DNA of 64,000 nt from Alteromonas sp. MMG017 (GCF_018100795.1 NZ_JAGJDY010000001.1:310001-374000); one strand, 5' to 3'; positions 6,737 through 17,978 are shown, numbered from the stretch's first letter. Program-made: numbers and translations. Notes: generated by a model from the sequence alone, not told the origin.

Positions 6737-9571
6737 ATGGATAAAATCGAGATACGCGGTGCTCGCACCCACAATTTGAAAAATATCGATTTAACACTGC
6801 CACGAGACAAGCTGGTAGTGATAACTGGGCTGTCAGGCTCAGGTAAATCGTCTTTAGCTTTCGATACCCTATACGCAGAAGGTCAACGTCGTTACGTTGA
6901 GTCGTTGTCTGCGTATGCCCGTCAGTTTTTATCTATGATGGAAAAACCTGATGTTGATCATATAGAGGGTTTGTCACCGGCTATATCCATTGAGCAAAAG
7001 TCAACGTCACATAACCCTCGTTCAACCGTGGGTACTATTACCGAAATTTACGATTACCTTCGTTTGATGTTTGCCCGTGTTGGCACGCCACGATGCCCAG
7101 ATCACGATGTGCCGCTTGATGCGCAAACCGTGAGTCAGATGGTAGATAAGGTGTTGGCAATGCCAGAAGGCAGCAAGTTGATGCTGCTAGCGCCTATCGT
7201 GAAAGAACGTAAAGGTGAGCATTTAAAAACCCTGCAGAATTTGTCTGCTCAAGGTTTTATTCGTGCGCGAATTGACGGCGATGTATGTGACCTGTCCGAT
7301 CCACCGCCATTAGATTTACATAAAAAGCATACTATCGAGGTGGTAGTAGACCGCTTTAAAGTGCGTGAAGACTTAGCGCTACGTTTATCAGAATCTTTTG
7401 AAACCGCATTAGCGTTAGCTGGCGGCAATGCGCTTGTAGCCGACATGGATAACAGCGATGCTGAAGAAATTGTATTTTCAGCTAACTTCGCTTGCCCGCA
7501 CTGTGGATATAGTATTAGTGAATTAGAGCCTAGATTATTCTCGTTCAACAACCCTGCTGGGGCATGCCCAACCTGTGATGGTTTAGGTACACGACAGTTC
7601 TTCGACCCAACTCGTGTAGTGGGTAACGACGAGTTAAGCCTTGCAGGCGGCGCAGTGCGTGGTTGGGACAAACGCAGTTATTACTATTTCCAGATGCTGC
7701 AATCGGTTGCCGACCATTACGAATTCGATTTAACTGGCCCCTTCGGCGAATTAGACGATAAGCACAAAGACATTGTGCTATATGGCTCTAAAGGTAAGTC
7801 GTTAGCGTTTAAATACATTAACGAACGCGGCGATGTAATGGAGCGTAAGCATCCGTTTGAAGGCATTATTCCCAACATGGAGCGCCGCTATCGCGAAACC
7901 GAGTCTAACGCGGTACGTGAAGAGCTGGCTAAATACTTAAGCCAACAGCACTGTAGCAGCTGTAATGGCACACGCTTGCGAGTAGAAGCCCGTAATGTCT
8001 TTATTGAAGACACTACACTGCCTACCATTGCGGATAAATCTATTGCTGATGCCTACGAGTTTTTCGAAAACTTATCGTTAACAGGCCAAAAAGCCCAAAT
8101 AGCAGAGAAAATTTTAAAAGAAATTCTCGATCGTTTACGCTTCTTGGTTAACGTTGGCTTGAACTACTTATCACTTTCACGCAGTGCCGATACCCTATCG
8201 GGCGGTGAAGCCCAGCGTATTCGTCTTGCGAGCCAAATTGGTGCTGGATTAGTAGGTGTAATGTACGTTCTTGATGAGCCTTCTATTGGGCTCCACCAAC
8301 GAGACAACGAACGCTTATTGAAGACCCTTAGACACTTGCGTGATTTGGGTAACACGGTATTGGTGGTAGAGCACGACGAAGACGCCATTCGTGAAGCCGA
8401 TTATATTGTGGACATTGGCCCTGGAGCCGGTGTACATGGCGGTGAAATTATTGCCGAAGGTCAGCTTGAAGATATATTAGCAAGTGAAGACTCACTTACT
8501 GGTAAATACCTATCCGGCCGTGAAAAAATTGTTATTCCTGAAGTTCGTACACCTATTAACGATGATAAATGGTTGGAATTAAAAGGGGCCACAGGCAACA
8601 ACTTGAAGTCAGTAGACTTGCGAGTGCCTATGGGCGTGATGACCTGCGTAACCGGTGTATCTGGCTCAGGTAAATCGACCCTTATTAACGACACCTTTTA
8701 CAAAATAGCCCATTGTGAATTAAACAAGGCCACCACTTCTGAGCCTGCGCCTTATGTCTCGATGACGGGGTTAGATCAGCTTGATAAGGTGGTCGATATT
8801 GACCAGAGCCCTATTGGTAGAACACCGCGTTCAAACCCTGCAACTTACGCCGGAATTTTCACGCCTATTCGTGAAATATTCGCCGGTACACAGGAAGCAC
8901 GTTCTCGCGGTTATAAACCAGGTCGCTTTAGCTTTAACGTGAAAGGCGGACGCTGTGAAGCGTGTCAGGGCGACGGTGTAATTAAAGTAGAAATGCACTT
9001 CTTACCCGATGTATACGTTCCGTGTGACGTATGCCAAGGCAAGCGCTACAACCGCGAAACCTTGGAAGTGAAATACAAAGACAAAAACATTCACGAAGTG
9101 CTAGAAATGACGGTAGAAGATGCTCGAGATTTCTTCGACCCCATTCCTGCCATTGCCCGTAAACTGCAAACGTTAAAAGAAGTAGGCTTGGCCTATATTC
9201 GTTTAGGGCAAGCAGCCACTACCTTATCGGGCGGTGAAGCACAGCGGGTTAAGTTAGCCAAAGAACTGTCGAAACGTGATACCGGCCAAACCCTGTATAT
9301 ATTGGATGAACCCACCACAGGGCTGCATTTCCACGATATTAAACAGTTACTAGCCGTACTGCACCGACTCCGTGATCATGGCAACACAGTGGTGGTTATT
9401 GAACACAACCTTGATGTGGTCAAAACTGCCGACTGGATCATCGACTTAGGCCCTGAAGGTGGCTCAGGCGGTGGTCAAATTATTGCTGAAGGTACGCCAG
9501 AAGTGGTGGCTGAATCTAAGGTTTCTCATACCGGCCGATTCTTAAAGCCAATGCTTGAAGCACAAGCCTAA
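6737..9571 (+). CDS. uvrA: UvrABC excinuclease subunit A
   Basis: Damage-recognition ATPase of nucleotide excision repair, 944 residues as in other gammaproteobacteria. Two ABC modules are visible: Walker [10 protein letters not shown] (31-39) and GVSGSGKST (about 645), two LSGGEAQR signatures, and Walker [10 protein letters not shown] near the C-terminus. Zinc modules are seen at CPHCGYS...CPTCDG and at CEACQGDG...CDVCQGKRY. In E. coli the gene belongs to the LexA regulon, but I found no CTG-N10-CAG box in the 199 bp upstream, unlike uvrD in this window. A strong terminator follows it. Confidence 0.98.
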   Translation: MDKIEIRGARTHNLKNIDLTLPRDKLVVITGLSGSGKSSLAFDTLYAEGQRRYVESLSAYARQFLSMMEKPDVDHIEGLSPAISIEQKSTSHNPRSTVGTITEIYDYLRLMFARVGTPRCPDHDVPLDAQTVSQMVDKVLAMPEGSKLMLLAPIVKERKGEHLKTLQNLSAQGFIRARIDGDVCDLSDPPPLDLHKKHTIEVVVDRFKVREDLALRLSESFETALALAGGNALVADMDNSDAEEIVFSANFACPHCGYSISELEPRLFSFNNPAGACPTCDGLGTRQFFDPTRVVGNDELSLAGGAVRGWDKRSYYYFQMLQSVADHYEFDLTGPFGELDDKHKDIVLYGSKGKSLAFKYINERGDVMERKHPFEGIIPNMERRYRETESNAVREELAKYLSQQHCSSCNGTRLRVEARNVFIEDTTLPTIADKSIADAYEFFENLSLTGQKAQIAEKILKEILDRLRFLVNVGLNYLSLSRSADTLSGGEAQRIRLASQIGAGLVGVMYVLDEPSIGLHQRDNERLLKTLRHLRDLGNTVLVVEHDEDAIREADYIVDIGPGAGVHGGEIIAEGQLEDILASEDSLTGKYLSGREKIVIPEVRTPINDDKWLELKGATGNNLKSVDLRVPMGVMTCVTGVSGSGKSTLINDTFYKIAHCELNKATTSEPAPYVSMTGLDQLDKVVDIDQSPIGRTPRSNPATYAGIFTPIREIFAGTQEARSRGYKPGRFSFNVKGGRCEACQGDGVIKVEMHFLPDVYVPCDVCQGKRYNRETLEVKYKDKNIHEVLEMTVEDARDFFDPIPAIARKLQTLKEVGLAYIRLGQAATTLSGGEAQRVKLAKELSKRDTGQTLYILDEPTTGLHFHDIKQLLAVLHRLRDHGNTVVVIEHNLDVVKTADWIIDLGPEGGSGGGQIIAEGTPEVVAESKVSHTGRFLKPMLEAQA

Positions 9572-9618
9572 GCTCATAAGCTTCAAAGGCTTAGCTTTTA
9601 AGGTTTAGTATCAAGAAC

Positions 9619-9647
9619 AAAAAACGCGCCTTTTCGGCGCGTTTTTC
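9619..9647. terminator. Bidirectional intrinsic terminator between uvrA and the Hsp70 gene
   Basis: aaaaacgcgcc and ggcgcgttttt form an 11-bp stem around a 5-nt loop (ttttc), with T-runs on either strand. It serves the convergent ends of uvrA and the yegD-like gene. Confidence 0.9.
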
Positions 9648-9720
9648 TATTTAGCTCTGTTAAATACTTAGGCACCTGACTAGCCTAACTTTGAAACTTA
9701 GCTGCTAGCATAGCTATGCT

Positions 9721-11220
9721 TTAAAACTTAGATGCTTGAATAGCCAAGCCTTCACACACAGAGTTAAACGCATCGTTCTCTAACCGAGGCAGTCCGGTCA
9801 ATAGCTCTTCGTACAATGCATCGATAATAATAGGCGATAAGCTCATACCACCGGTAACCATCACTACCTCAGGTGCCGCAGCGCTTTTTTCCAAACATTC
9901 CACCACTAACGCTTTTACCTTACTTAACCACGGCTTTAACGCGCTTTTTAAGTCCTCGGTACTAATGTTCACATCAAAATCTTCTTCAATGTAATGCAGT
10001 GGTAAGGTGATCTTGTCTTTGCTAGAAAGCAGTTCTTTTGCCATTCTCACCGAGTTAACCACCCGCGCCGACAACTTGTTTTCTTGCACTAGCAACAAAC
10101 GCTCTAATTGTTCTGGGTTTTTGGTTACTGACATAGTTTGGGAAATCTCTAGGCCGTAATCATCAGAGAAGAACCGAGTAAGTGCGGGGATATTATCAAC
10201 CGCACACATATCTGAATAATAGGTAGGGGGGATGGGCAGACCGTTAATCATTTTTAGCCCCATTCCCATTTCGGGCGCTACCACCTTTAATAGCAGGCTT
10301 TTATCGCAATCCATGCCGCCCAAACGTCTTCCCGTTACCGATAGCACGTCCTGCTTTCTATCCAGTTGGTTATTACGTTCCGGTGAAAGATTAATACAAC
10401 AGATGTCTGTAGTACCACCGCCAATATCCACAATAAGCGCCGTGGTATCGCGGGGTAACGTCTGCTCAATTTTATACGCCGCCGCAATAGGCTCATCCAA
10501 AAAGTTAATTTTACTAAAGCCAGCGCTAGATGCTGCTTCAGTCATAATCTGAATGGCTTGAGTGTTACCCACTTCACCACGGGTGCCATGAAACTTAACC
10601 GGGCGCCCTATTACTACCGAAGAAACCGGTGTTTCTAATTGGGTTTCTGCACACTGTTTAAAATACGCTAACTGTTTGGCAATAATGCCAATAAACGCCT
10701 TTTTCTGGTCGCCATCTAATGATGCACCTAAGAAGTTTTTAGGTGAGTAGATAAGCCGGCCTTTATCGGGCATTTTTAAAAAGCGTTTAAACCCTTCTTC
10801 ACCGAAGGCAAACTTGCCATGCTCCACTAAACGTAACAATGGAATTTCTTCCAGCGACATAGCGTGCATAAGCTGCTGGATAGCCTTACGTTGCAATGCA
10901 GGTCGGTTATGGTATTCACCACGAAGCGATTCAATGCGGTTGCTATAGCGCGACTGCTCTTTGGGATCTTTAGCGTCGTAATAGCCCTGCTTGGCTTTGT
11001 CTATTTGCTCGTTGATTAAACGCTGCAACTGCGACACTTTAGCTTCCACCATGGCATCAGGCGGAGGCGGCAGTTCATCCTCAAAGTATATAAATACAGA
11101 CGAGCGAATTTTATTACCCTGTTCAAGTGACGGGTCGAGCTTTATATGTCTATGGGTAGCGCCATCAAAGTACACCACCTCAGAGTTTGAGGTACCGTAA
11201 TCAATCCCAATTGCAGTCAT
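9721..11220 (-). CDS. yegD: Hsp70-family chaperone-like ATPase, YegD type
   Basis: 499 residues with an actin-like ATPase core: phosphate-1 motif GIDYGTSNS (5-13), DEPIAAAYK (242-250), phosphate-2 motif VDIGGGTTD (264-272) and adenosine motif VTGGMSLSP near 455. The protein ends soon after the ATPase domain and has no DnaK-type substrate-binding domain, which fits YegD rather than DnaK. An insertion near residues 52-104 (charged, Gln-rich) may be a coiled coil. Role unknown in E. coli too. Monocistronic by context. Confidence 0.82.
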   Translation of the reverse strand: MTAIGIDYGTSNSEVVYFDGATHRHIKLDPSLEQGNKIRSSVFIYFEDELPPPPDAMVEAKVSQLQRLINEQIDKAKQGYYDAKDPKEQSRYSNRIESLRGEYHNRPALQRKAIQQLMHAMSLEEIPLLRLVEHGKFAFGEEGFKRFLKMPDKGRLIYSPKNFLGASLDGDQKKAFIGIIAKQLAYFKQCAETQLETPVSSVVIGRPVKFHGTRGEVGNTQAIQIMTEAASSAGFSKINFLDEPIAAAYKIEQTLPRDTTALIVDIGGGTTDICCINLSPERNNQLDRKQDVLSVTGRRLGGMDCDKSLLLKVVAPEMGMGLKMINGLPIPPTYYSDMCAVDNIPALTRFFSDDYGLEISQTMSVTKNPEQLERLLLVQENKLSARVVNSVRMAKELLSSKDKITLPLHYIEEDFDVNISTEDLKSALKPWLSKVKALVVECLEKSAAAPEVVMVTGGMSLSPIIIDALYEELLTGLPRLENDAFNSVCEGLAIQASKF

Positions 11221-11389
11221 AATTATTGTTTAATCAGAAATTTGGCGCAGATTGTAATTTAAAACCACGCTGGGATCACTTTTCATCTTAATTTCGTTTC
11301 CAATGGCCTGTCAGATTGAGCCAGATTACTGAAAAACCCAATGTAGCGTGATAAAGTGAATACACATCACGATAAAAATAAGAGGCGAT

Positions 11390-11824
11390 ATGTCAGCAGT
11401 AACTCCATCTGAAACCATTCCTATGGAAATGTCATTCGAAGTACGGTTTTGTGAGACCGATGCCCTGCAACACGTGAGCAACACCGCATTAGTCAGTTGG
11501 TTTGAAGCTGCTCGGGATCCTATCTTCAGAATGTTCACGCCGACGATGGATTTACAGAACTGGCCGCTTATTTTAGCAAGCTACAAAGTCGATTTTCTTG
11601 CGCAAATTTTTTACGGCAAAACCGTTACCGTAAAAACGTTTATCAGTCGTTTAGGGAACAGTGCGTTTGATGTGTACCAAGAACTTTGGCAAGACGGTAA
11701 CCTGTGCTCAACGGGCATCACGACTATGGTACATTTCGATTATAAGCAGCAGCGATCAGCCCCCATTCCTGACGATATAAAAACTACGTTACAAGCACAT
11801 TTTAAGGCGCTACCTAATGACTGA
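11390..11824 (+). CDS. Hotdog-fold acyl-CoA thioesterase (4HBT family)
   Basis: 144 residues, a single hotdog domain. VRFCETDALQHVSNTAL matches the 4-hydroxybenzoyl-CoA thioesterase signature, with Asp in ETDALQHVSN as the expected catalytic residue; VDFLAQIFYGKTVTV fits the next strand. It should hydrolyse acyl-CoA thioesters in the cytoplasm; the acyl chain is unknown. Its last 8 bases overlap the following 2OG-oxygenase gene, implying translational coupling. Confidence 0.85.
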   Translation: MSAVTPSETIPMEMSFEVRFCETDALQHVSNTALVSWFEAARDPIFRMFTPTMDLQNWPLILASYKVDFLAQIFYGKTVTVKTFISRLGNSAFDVYQELWQDGNLCSTGITTMVHFDYKQQRSAPIPDDIKTTLQAHFKALPND

Positions 11825-12518
11825 TTTAATTGAGGTTATTGATGACGTTCTGTCACCCGAATTGTGTACTCAACTTATCGCGCGTTTCGAGAAAAGCCCA
11901 AACCTAACTCAAGGTAAAACTGGCGGCGGTGTCGATTTAGATAAGAAGCGTAGTGTTGATGTGTCTATCTCTCAACAACCTGAGTTTGCTGACTTATTTA
12001 AGCAGGTGATGCAGCTAACAGGCGAGCAATTGGTGAAGTATATAGAGAAATACTATTACGCACTGGTTGGTCCTATTGGCCTAACCGTTCGCCACCCCAA
12101 AACGGGAGAACCGGTTAAGCTTACCGGCGAAAACTTTGAGGAAGTGGGTAAACCTAATTTACATAACTTGGTTAACTACCTATTTCGTATTGGTGACATT
12201 AACGCACAGCGCTACACAGCAGGTAATGGCGGTTACCCTTACTGGCATTCGGAAGTGTATCCGCAAGCGCCTCACAATGAAGCTTTGCATCGAGTATTAC
12301 TGTTTATGTTTTACTTAAATGATGTGGAAGATGGTGGGGAAACCGAGTTTTATTATCAAGATAAAGCCGTAAAGCCTAAAGCAGGAAGAATGGTCATTGC
12401 CCCTGCTTATTTTACCCATACTCACCGTGGGCAAATACCTAGAAGCAACGACAAGTACATTCTTACTTCGTGGCTACTGTTCAATCGTGCAGAACAAATC
12501 TATACACCACAAGGCTAG
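11817..12518 (+). CDS. 2-oxoglutarate/Fe(II)-dependent oxygenase, prolyl-4-hydroxylase-like
   Basis: 233 residues. The double-stranded beta-helix core spans about 128-225. Iron ligands appear to be His144 and Glu146 (WHSEVY) and a distal His in THTHRGQ (probably His203), with Lys213 in the usual place for binding 2-oxoglutarate. Most members use HxD; HxE is a minority variant, as in clavaminate synthase. GGETEFYYQDKAVKPKAGRM is typical of P4H-like enzymes acting on proteins or small molecules; the substrate is not known. Coupled to the upstream thioesterase by overlap. Confidence 0.82.
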   Translation: MTDLIEVIDDVLSPELCTQLIARFEKSPNLTQGKTGGGVDLDKKRSVDVSISQQPEFADLFKQVMQLTGEQLVKYIEKYYYALVGPIGLTVRHPKTGEPVKLTGENFEEVGKPNLHNLVNYLFRIGDINAQRYTAGNGGYPYWHSEVYPQAPHNEALHRVLLFMFYLNDVEDGGETEFYYQDKAVKPKAGRMVIAPAYFTHTHRGQIPRSNDKYILTSWLLFNRAEQIYTPQG

Positions 12519-12568
12519 GCCACGTTTTTGCTTATGAGGAGCTCCCTACTCAAAAGGAGCTTACTTGC

Positions 12569-13060
12569 CTAAAAAGCACTTACCTCGATACCCTTAAGTC
12601 GATAACCTACCGATGCGATATCACCTTTCCAGCCTTCAGTGGTAAGCTCGCCAGTTACCCATATCGCGTCGTAAATATTATCTAGAGGAATGCCTTCTTC
12701 AAACGTCACGTACACAATTTGGTTTGACGCAGGCGGCGGCACATGAATACAAGCGCCAAAGTAAGGCACTAGCAAAAATTCGGTCGTGAGCTCAGGCGTG
12801 CCTTCAAGGGGCACCACAAAGCCAGGAATTTTTACCCGCTTACCATCGAATTTATCGACCACTGGCGCATCAGGCTGCAACTGTGACATTTCACCATTGT
12901 GCTGAACGGCGGGAGGCGCAAGCTCATTAAACCCTTCTGGTACCAAATCTTCCCAATACACTTCAATAGGTTCTTCGTCGCTATACGCAGAGAACGACGG
13001 AAGCAATATCACCAAGGCTAAAACCAATGCCTTTCCCATGACTTTCAACATAACACTCAC
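12569..13060 (-). CDS. Exported DUF3299 protein
   Basis: 163 residues with a Sec signal peptide (hydrophobic ALVLALVILLPSFSAYS) and a mature domain typical of DUF3299: YWEDLVPEGF, VKIPGFVVPLEG, a Cys-His segment YFGACIHVPPP and IYDAIWVTGEL. The conserved Cys/His pair suggests metal binding, but function is unknown. It lies downstream of ppa on the same strand, separated by a terminator, so it is probably expressed on its own. Confidence 0.82.
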   Translation of the reverse strand: MSVMLKVMGKALVLALVILLPSFSAYSDEEPIEVYWEDLVPEGFNELAPPAVQHNGEMSQLQPDAPVVDKFDGKRVKIPGFVVPLEGTPELTTEFLLVPYFGACIHVPPPASNQIVYVTFEEGIPLDNIYDAIWVTGELTTEGWKGDIASVGYRLKGIEVSAF

Positions 13061-13088
13061 TTAAATAAAAAAGGGTAGCTCTTAAAAT

Positions 13089-13126
13089 AAAAAGGGCCGG
13101 TACTTACCAGCACCGACCCCTTTTTA
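13089..13126 (-). terminator. Intrinsic terminator of ppa
   Basis: aaaaaggg and cggt pair with accg and cccttttt across a small bulge; read on the minus strand, the stem is followed by tttttattttaag. It lies about 25 bp after the ppa stop. Confidence 0.75.
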
Positions 13127-13149
13127 GCATGTCTTGTAAGCAGCGTGAA

Positions 13150-13680
13150 TTATTCTGCTTCGAAACGCTTAACGCTTGCGACAATTTCTTCTTTCGCTGC
13201 AGCTGAACCAGCCCAGCCGTCAATCTTAACCCACTTACCAGGTTCAAGATCTTTGTAATGAGAGAAGAAGTGCTCGATTTGCTGTAGTAGCAACTCAGGT
13301 GCGTCTTCAGTTTCTTGTACTTTACGGTAAATAGTAGAAAGCTTGTCGATTGGTACCGCCAATACTTTAGCGTCTTTACCAGACTCATCAGTCATGTTCA
13401 AAACACCAATTGGGCGACAACGAATTACCGAACCCGCTAGCAATGGAAATGGTGTCATTACCAATACGTCAACTGGGTCACCGTCTTCAGACAAGGTGTT
13501 AGGCACGTAACCGTAGTTAGTTGGGTAGTGCATGCAAGTTGCCATGAAACGGTCAACAAACATAGCGCCTGAGTCTTTGTCTACTTCGTATTTTACCGGG
13601 TCAGCGTGTGCTGGAATTTCGATAACTACATTCACTTCTTCAGGCAAGTTCTTGCCCGCAGGAATATCATTCAAGCTCAT
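13150..13680 (-). CDS. ppa: Inorganic pyrophosphatase (family I)
   Basis: Hydrolyses pyrophosphate to phosphate in the cytoplasm, pulling biosynthetic reactions forward. 176 residues, like E. coli Ppa. The family signature is present as [10 protein letters not shown] with the metal-binding Asp residues, and [20 protein letters not shown] holds the Lys/Glu active-site pair. An AAGG sequence precedes the ATG. It is flanked by terminators and so is a single-gene unit. Confidence 0.97.
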   Translation of the reverse strand: MSLNDIPAGKNLPEEVNVVIEIPAHADPVKYEVDKDSGAMFVDRFMATCMHYPTNYGYVPNTLSEDGDPVDVLVMTPFPLLAGSVIRCRPIGVLNMTDESGKDAKVLAVPIDKLSTIYRKVQETEDAPELLLQQIEHFFSHYKDLEPGKWVKIDGWAGSAAAKEEIVASVKRFEAE

Positions 13681-13744
13681 TCTAAGGTCCTTTCAATGAT
13701 GTTTTAAAAAATTTGGCGCTAAGTATACGGTGACGGCGGCAAAA

Positions 13745-13785
13745 TAAAAACGGTTTAGCGCTAATCACGCGCAAAACCGCCTTTA
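13745..13785 (-). terminator. Intrinsic terminator of fbp
   Basis: cggttt-a-gcgc and gcgc-a-aaaccg pair around taatcac. On the minus strand the stem is followed by tttttatttt, directly after the fbp stop. Confidence 0.85.
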
Positions 13786-13798
13786 TTTAGCGATTTTT

Positions 13799-14776
13799 CT
13801 ATTCACCTTTACCGTAATAGCTTAAACAGGTTTCAACTTCTTCTTTAGAACCAATAATACATGGCACGCGTTGATGTATTTCTTCAGGCATTACTTCAAG
13901 AATACGCCCTGTACCGGTTTCTGCTTTACCACCGGCTTGTTCCATCAAAAATGCCATCGGGTTTGCTTCATAAAGCAAACGCAATTTACCTGGCTTAGAT
14001 GGGTCACGTTTATCGTATGGATACATGAAAATACCGCCGCGGCATAACAAGCGATGAATATCGCCCACCATCGCAGCTACCCAACGCATGTTGAAATTTT
14101 TCTCACGAGGGCCATCTTTACCCGCTATCAAGTCGGCAATGTATTCTTGCATAGCCGGTTCCCAATGACGCTGGTTCGATGCATTAATAGAGTACTCAGT
14201 GGTTTGCTCTGGCACTTGAATATTAGGGTGAGTAAGTAGGAAACCACCGTGAGTTTTATCTAAGGTATAAATATGTGTGCCACGCCCAGTAGTAAGGGCT
14301 AGCATAGTAGATGGTCCGTAAAGCACGTAACCTGCTGCAACTATCTGTGTACCCGGCTGAAGAAACGCTGATGGATCATCGGGCTCCATCCACTGAGGCG
14401 CGTGGGTAATTGAGAAGATAGTACCAATTAAACTATTAATTTCTGTATTCGATGAGCCGTCTAATGGGTCAAAGCTAACCAAATAGTTACCATCTGGGTT
14501 GCACGGTACTACATCGTCTTCTTCTTCCGATGAAATGGCTTTTACATAGCCCGACTCGCGAAGCGTATCTTTAATGATGTGATTAGAGATAACATCTAAC
14601 TTCTTTTGCGTTTCACCTTGTACGTTTTCTGACAAAGTAGAACCCAATACGCCAGCAAGCGCACCTTGACTCACCCGGAACGAAATTTCTTTGCAGCTCG
14701 CCAACAAGGTTCTTATAAGCAATATGAGCTCTAGCGGGGCACCATCTTCTTGCAACTGGGAATTTAAACGTTTCAT
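13799..14776 (-). CDS. fbp: Fructose-1,6-bisphosphatase class I
   Basis: Gluconeogenic enzyme removing the 1-phosphate of fructose-1,6-bisphosphate. 325 residues, near the usual 332. Metal-binding and catalytic motifs are visible: SSEEEDD (loop Glu residues), [18 protein letters not shown] (Asp/Asp metal site), [13 protein letters not shown] and [20 protein letters not shown]. It has its own terminator and lies next to ppa and mpl. Confidence 0.97.
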   Translation of the reverse strand: MKRLNSQLQEDGAPLELILLIRTLLASCKEISFRVSQGALAGVLGSTLSENVQGETQKKLDVISNHIIKDTLRESGYVKAISSEEEDDVVPCNPDGNYLVSFDPLDGSSNTEINSLIGTIFSITHAPQWMEPDDPSAFLQPGTQIVAAGYVLYGPSTMLALTTGRGTHIYTLDKTHGGFLLTHPNIQVPEQTTEYSINASNQRHWEPAMQEYIADLIAGKDGPREKNFNMRWVAAMVGDIHRLLCRGGIFMYPYDKRDPSKPGKLRLLYEANPMAFLMEQAGGKAETGTGRILEVMPEEIHQRVPCIIGSKEEVETCLSYYGKGE

Positions 14777-15050
14777 CTTAGTTAAGCCTTTTTTTTAGTG
14801 TGTAGGGTATGACAATACAAGGCGCGCAGCTTTCCTTACCGGCTTTCTCTTGCACTACCAACAAGCACTGCTTTATATGCTTGTTAAATTGATTGTAACC
14901 GTGAATGCACCGAAGTGGAATAAGGCAGGCGCTGCCAATCTACACAACATACCAGTGAAAGCAGGCATTATGAGTGAAAATGCATTATTTAACCGGCAAC
15001 GGTTCTGATAAAGTAGCCAGTATTCAATGCAGTAAAAATGAGAATTCGCT

Positions 15051-16433
15051 ATGCATGTACATATTTTAGGTATTTGCGGTAGCTTTATGGGTGGCATCGC
15101 AGCCATTGCGAAAGCCTTAGGCCATAAGGTCACAGGCTCAGATACCAATGTGTATCCGCCCATGAGTACCCAACTTGAAGCCCTTGGCATCGAGCTTACC
15201 GAAGGCTTCGATACTAACCAGTTCGAGCCAATTCCTGACATCGTGATTATTGGTAACGCCATGTCTCGAGGAAATTCAGCGGTTGAGTATGTGTTAAATA
15301 GAAACTTGCCGTATACCAGTGGCCCGCAGTGGTTACTTGATAACTTATTAAAAGATAGATGGGTAATTGGCGTATCGGGCACCCACGGCAAAACCACCAC
15401 CAGCAGTATGGTGGCGTGGATTTTAGAGTACAGTGAATTAAACCCCGGCTACCTTATTGGTGGTGTGCCTGAAAACTTTGGTGTGTCTGCCCGCATTGGA
15501 GAAAGCCCGTTTTTTGTCATTGAAGCCGATGAGTACGACAGTGCCTTTTTCGACAAGCGTTCTAAGTTTGTGCATTACCGTCCTAAAACGCTGGTGATTA
15601 ATAACTTAGAGTTTGACCATGCTGACATCTTCGCCAATTTAGCGGCCATTCAAACCCAGTTTCACCACCTTGTGCGTATGGTGCCAGAAAACGGCCTTAT
15701 TCTTACGCCCAATCACACACCTGCTATTGAGGAAACCCTAAAAAAGGGTTGCTGGACACAACGCCAATCTTTAGGCAAAGAATGGTCGGCAGAACTCATC
15801 AATAAAGATGGCAGCCAGTTTAACGTGTTATTTAACAACGACGTTGTAGGTGAGGTGCAGTGGGAACTGCTTGGCCAGCATAATGTGGATAACGCACTCA
15901 TGGCTATTGCTGCGGCTCATCATGCTGGCGTAACTCTTAACGATGCCATTGCGGCACTATCGAGTTTTAAAAACGTTAAGCGGCGCATGGAAATAAAGGG
16001 CGCAGTGACACTCGCGGCTGAAGGTAAACCCGTGACGGTTTATGATGACTTCGCTCATCACCCCACCGCCATTGCCACCACCATTGACGGACTTCGTAAG
16101 AAAGTAGGTAACGCCCGCATTCTTGCTGTGCTAGAGCCCCGTTCAAATACCATGAAAATGGGGGTGCACAAAAATACTCTCGCCCAATCTTGGCAGGCCG
16201 CCGATGCGGTTTATGTCTATGAACCCCAAGGGCTAGACTGGTCATTGAAGGAAGCTGCGGCTACTAGCCCTGCCCCCACTGCCGTTTTCAACAAAGTAGA
16301 AACGATTGTGCAGGCGCTTAAAAAAGAGGCTCGCCCTGGTGACCATATTCTTATTATGAGTAATGGTGGCTTTGAAGGCATCCATAGCCGTGTTTTAAGC
16401 GTACTTACCCCGTCAATCGAGGTAGAAAAATGA
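15051..16433 (+). CDS. mpl: UDP-N-acetylmuramate:L-Ala-gamma-D-Glu-meso-DAP ligase
   Basis: Murein-recycling ligase that joins the recovered tripeptide to UDP-MurNAc. 460 residues. N-terminal nucleotide-binding segment [19 protein letters not shown] is distinct from MurC; the ATP loop is [13 protein letters not shown], and [16 protein letters not shown] plus [10 protein letters not shown] are Mpl-specific. It overlaps ubiX by 4 bases (ATGA), a tight operon. Together with lysA/dapF nearby it links to DAP/peptidoglycan metabolism. Confidence 0.96.
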   Translation: MHVHILGICGSFMGGIAAIAKALGHKVTGSDTNVYPPMSTQLEALGIELTEGFDTNQFEPIPDIVIIGNAMSRGNSAVEYVLNRNLPYTSGPQWLLDNLLKDRWVIGVSGTHGKTTTSSMVAWILEYSELNPGYLIGGVPENFGVSARIGESPFFVIEADEYDSAFFDKRSKFVHYRPKTLVINNLEFDHADIFANLAAIQTQFHHLVRMVPENGLILTPNHTPAIEETLKKGCWTQRQSLGKEWSAELINKDGSQFNVLFNNDVVGEVQWELLGQHNVDNALMAIAAAHHAGVTLNDAIAALSSFKNVKRRMEIKGAVTLAAEGKPVTVYDDFAHHPTAIATTIDGLRKKVGNARILAVLEPRSNTMKMGVHKNTLAQSWQAADAVYVYEPQGLDWSLKEAAATSPAPTAVFNKVETIVQALKKEARPGDHILIMSNGGFEGIHSRVLSVLTPSIEVEK

Positions 16434-17065
16434 AACATGATAAGCAAATTACCCTAGCTATTACGGGTGCTTCAGGTACCCCATACGCACTCTCACTGTT
16501 AACGTCGTTAGTAAAAGCTGACTACCAAGTGTATGTGCTTATTTCTTCGGCGGCTAAAGTCGTTATGGCCACCGAAGAAAACATAAAAATACCCGCTAGG
16601 CCTGAAGACGCCAGTGCCTTTTTTATTGAGCACTGCGGCGGCAAGCCTGGCCAAGTACAAGTATTTGGAAAAGAAGAATGGTTTTCGCCTGTCGCATCAG
16701 GTTCTGCCGCACCGGCTAAGATGGTGGTGTGCCCCTGCTCTACTGGCACCCTTTCGTCTATTGCTATTGGTGCCAGTGACAACTTAATTGAGCGTGCTGC
16801 CGATGTAGTATTAAAAGAAAGAGGCCAGCTCATTCTGGTGCCACGAGAAATGCCTCTTTCCTCTATCCATTTGGAAAACATGCTTAAACTGTCACAAATG
16901 GGGGCGACAATAATGCCAGCGGCGCCTGGCTTTTATCATAACCCTAAGACCATCGAAGATTTGGTCGACTTTGTTGTGGCCCGTATTCTTGATCACCTTG
17001 GCGTTGAACAATCTTTAGTGGCGCGATGGGGTTACGAAACCGCTAAACATACCCCTAAAACGTAA
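16430..17065 (+). CDS. ubiX: Flavin prenyltransferase UbiX
   Basis: Makes prenylated FMN, the cofactor of the UbiD decarboxylase in ubiquinone synthesis. 211 residues, with [17 protein letters not shown] at the N-terminus (flavin phosphate binding), the [19 protein letters not shown] segment and [19 protein letters not shown] near the active site. Start ATG lies within the mpl stop (4-bp overlap), so the two are translationally coupled. Confidence 0.96.
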   Translation: MKHDKQITLAITGASGTPYALSLLTSLVKADYQVYVLISSAAKVVMATEENIKIPARPEDASAFFIEHCGGKPGQVQVFGKEEWFSPVASGSAAPAKMVVCPCSTGTLSSIAIGASDNLIERAADVVLKERGQLILVPREMPLSSIHLENMLKLSQMGATIMPAAPGFYHNPKTIEDLVDFVVARILDHLGVEQSLVARWGYETAKHTPKT

Positions 17066-17104
17066 AACTAACTACCCACTAAAAACTAGTACAGAGGAAT
17101 ATTA

Positions 17105-17905
17105 ATGACAGCGTTGAGAAACAGGACTTTCGCCGTTGCGCTTAGCTCACTTATTACATTACTGATGGCATCTCCCGCATTTGGCTGGGGTCAAACCGGC
17201 CATCGGATTACCGGTGCTATTGCACAGCAGTATTTAAGCCCATTGTCTCAAGCGGCAGTTGCAGAACTACTGCCACACGGTTCGTTAGCAGAAGCGTCAA
17301 CCTATGCGGATGAAATGCGCTCAAACCCAAGCGAGTTTTGGCAAAAGATGTCTACCCATTGGCACTACGTAACAGTACCTCAAGGGAAAGACTATGCTGA
17401 AGTTGGTGCGCCTAGACAAGGCGACGCCGTTACCGCACTTGAAGCCTATACAAAGACGCTAAAAAGCGACACAGCCACTATTGAAGAAAAACGCTTAGCG
17501 CTGCGTTTCGTTGTGCACATCATTGGCGATTTGCACCAACCGCTACATGCGGGTGATGGTAGCGATCGCGGTGGTAACGATGTAAAAGTAAATTTCTTTT
17601 GGCAGAACTCTAATTTACATAGGGTGTGGGACTCTCAAATGCTAGAGCAGCGTAAACTGTCTTACACAGAATGGACCGACAGGCTTACGCAACATATTAC
17701 TCCTGGCGACATTCGTAGTTGGGCAACTACAGATCCTTTGGTGTGGATTGAAGAAAGCACCAAAATCCGCGACACCATTTACCCTGAAGATGCCAACAAC
17801 ATGAGTTACGACTACTTATATCAGCACCTTCCAACCGCAAAGCAGCGCTTACAAATGGCAGGTATTCGTCTTGCCATGTACTTGAACGAAACGTTTGATA
17901 AGTAA
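17105..17905 (+). CDS. Secreted S1/P1-type zinc nuclease
   Basis: 266 residues with a signal peptide ending ASPAFG; cleavage exposes Trp28 (WGQTGHRI), whose N-terminus and side are the first zinc ligand in S1/P1 nucleases. Further ligands are visible in STHWHYV, HIIGDLHQPLHAG and GGNDVKV. It should cut single-stranded DNA or RNA (3'-nucleotidase) outside the cytoplasm, likely scavenging phosphate or nucleotides (inference). The start has AGAGGAA close upstream. It follows ubiX by 39 bp but is functionally unrelated. Confidence 0.9.
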   Translation: MTALRNRTFAVALSSLITLLMASPAFGWGQTGHRITGAIAQQYLSPLSQAAVAELLPHGSLAEASTYADEMRSNPSEFWQKMSTHWHYVTVPQGKDYAEVGAPRQGDAVTALEAYTKTLKSDTATIEEKRLALRFVVHIIGDLHQPLHAGDGSDRGGNDVKVNFFWQNSNLHRVWDSQMLEQRKLSYTEWTDRLTQHITPGDIRSWATTDPLVWIEESTKIRDTIYPEDANNMSYDYLYQHLPTAKQRLQMAGIRLAMYLNETFDK

Positions 17906-17937
17906 GCCCTAATCGCAAACCAGCAAATTTTAGGCAC

Positions 17938-17978
17938 AAAAAAGCGGAGACACTTTAATCAGCTGTCTCCGCTTTTTG
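17938..17978. terminator. Bidirectional terminator between the nuclease gene and rraA
   Basis: aaaaagcggagaca and tgtctccgcttttt form a 14-bp perfect stem with an 11-nt loop and T-runs on both strands; the two genes converge here. Confidence 0.92.
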
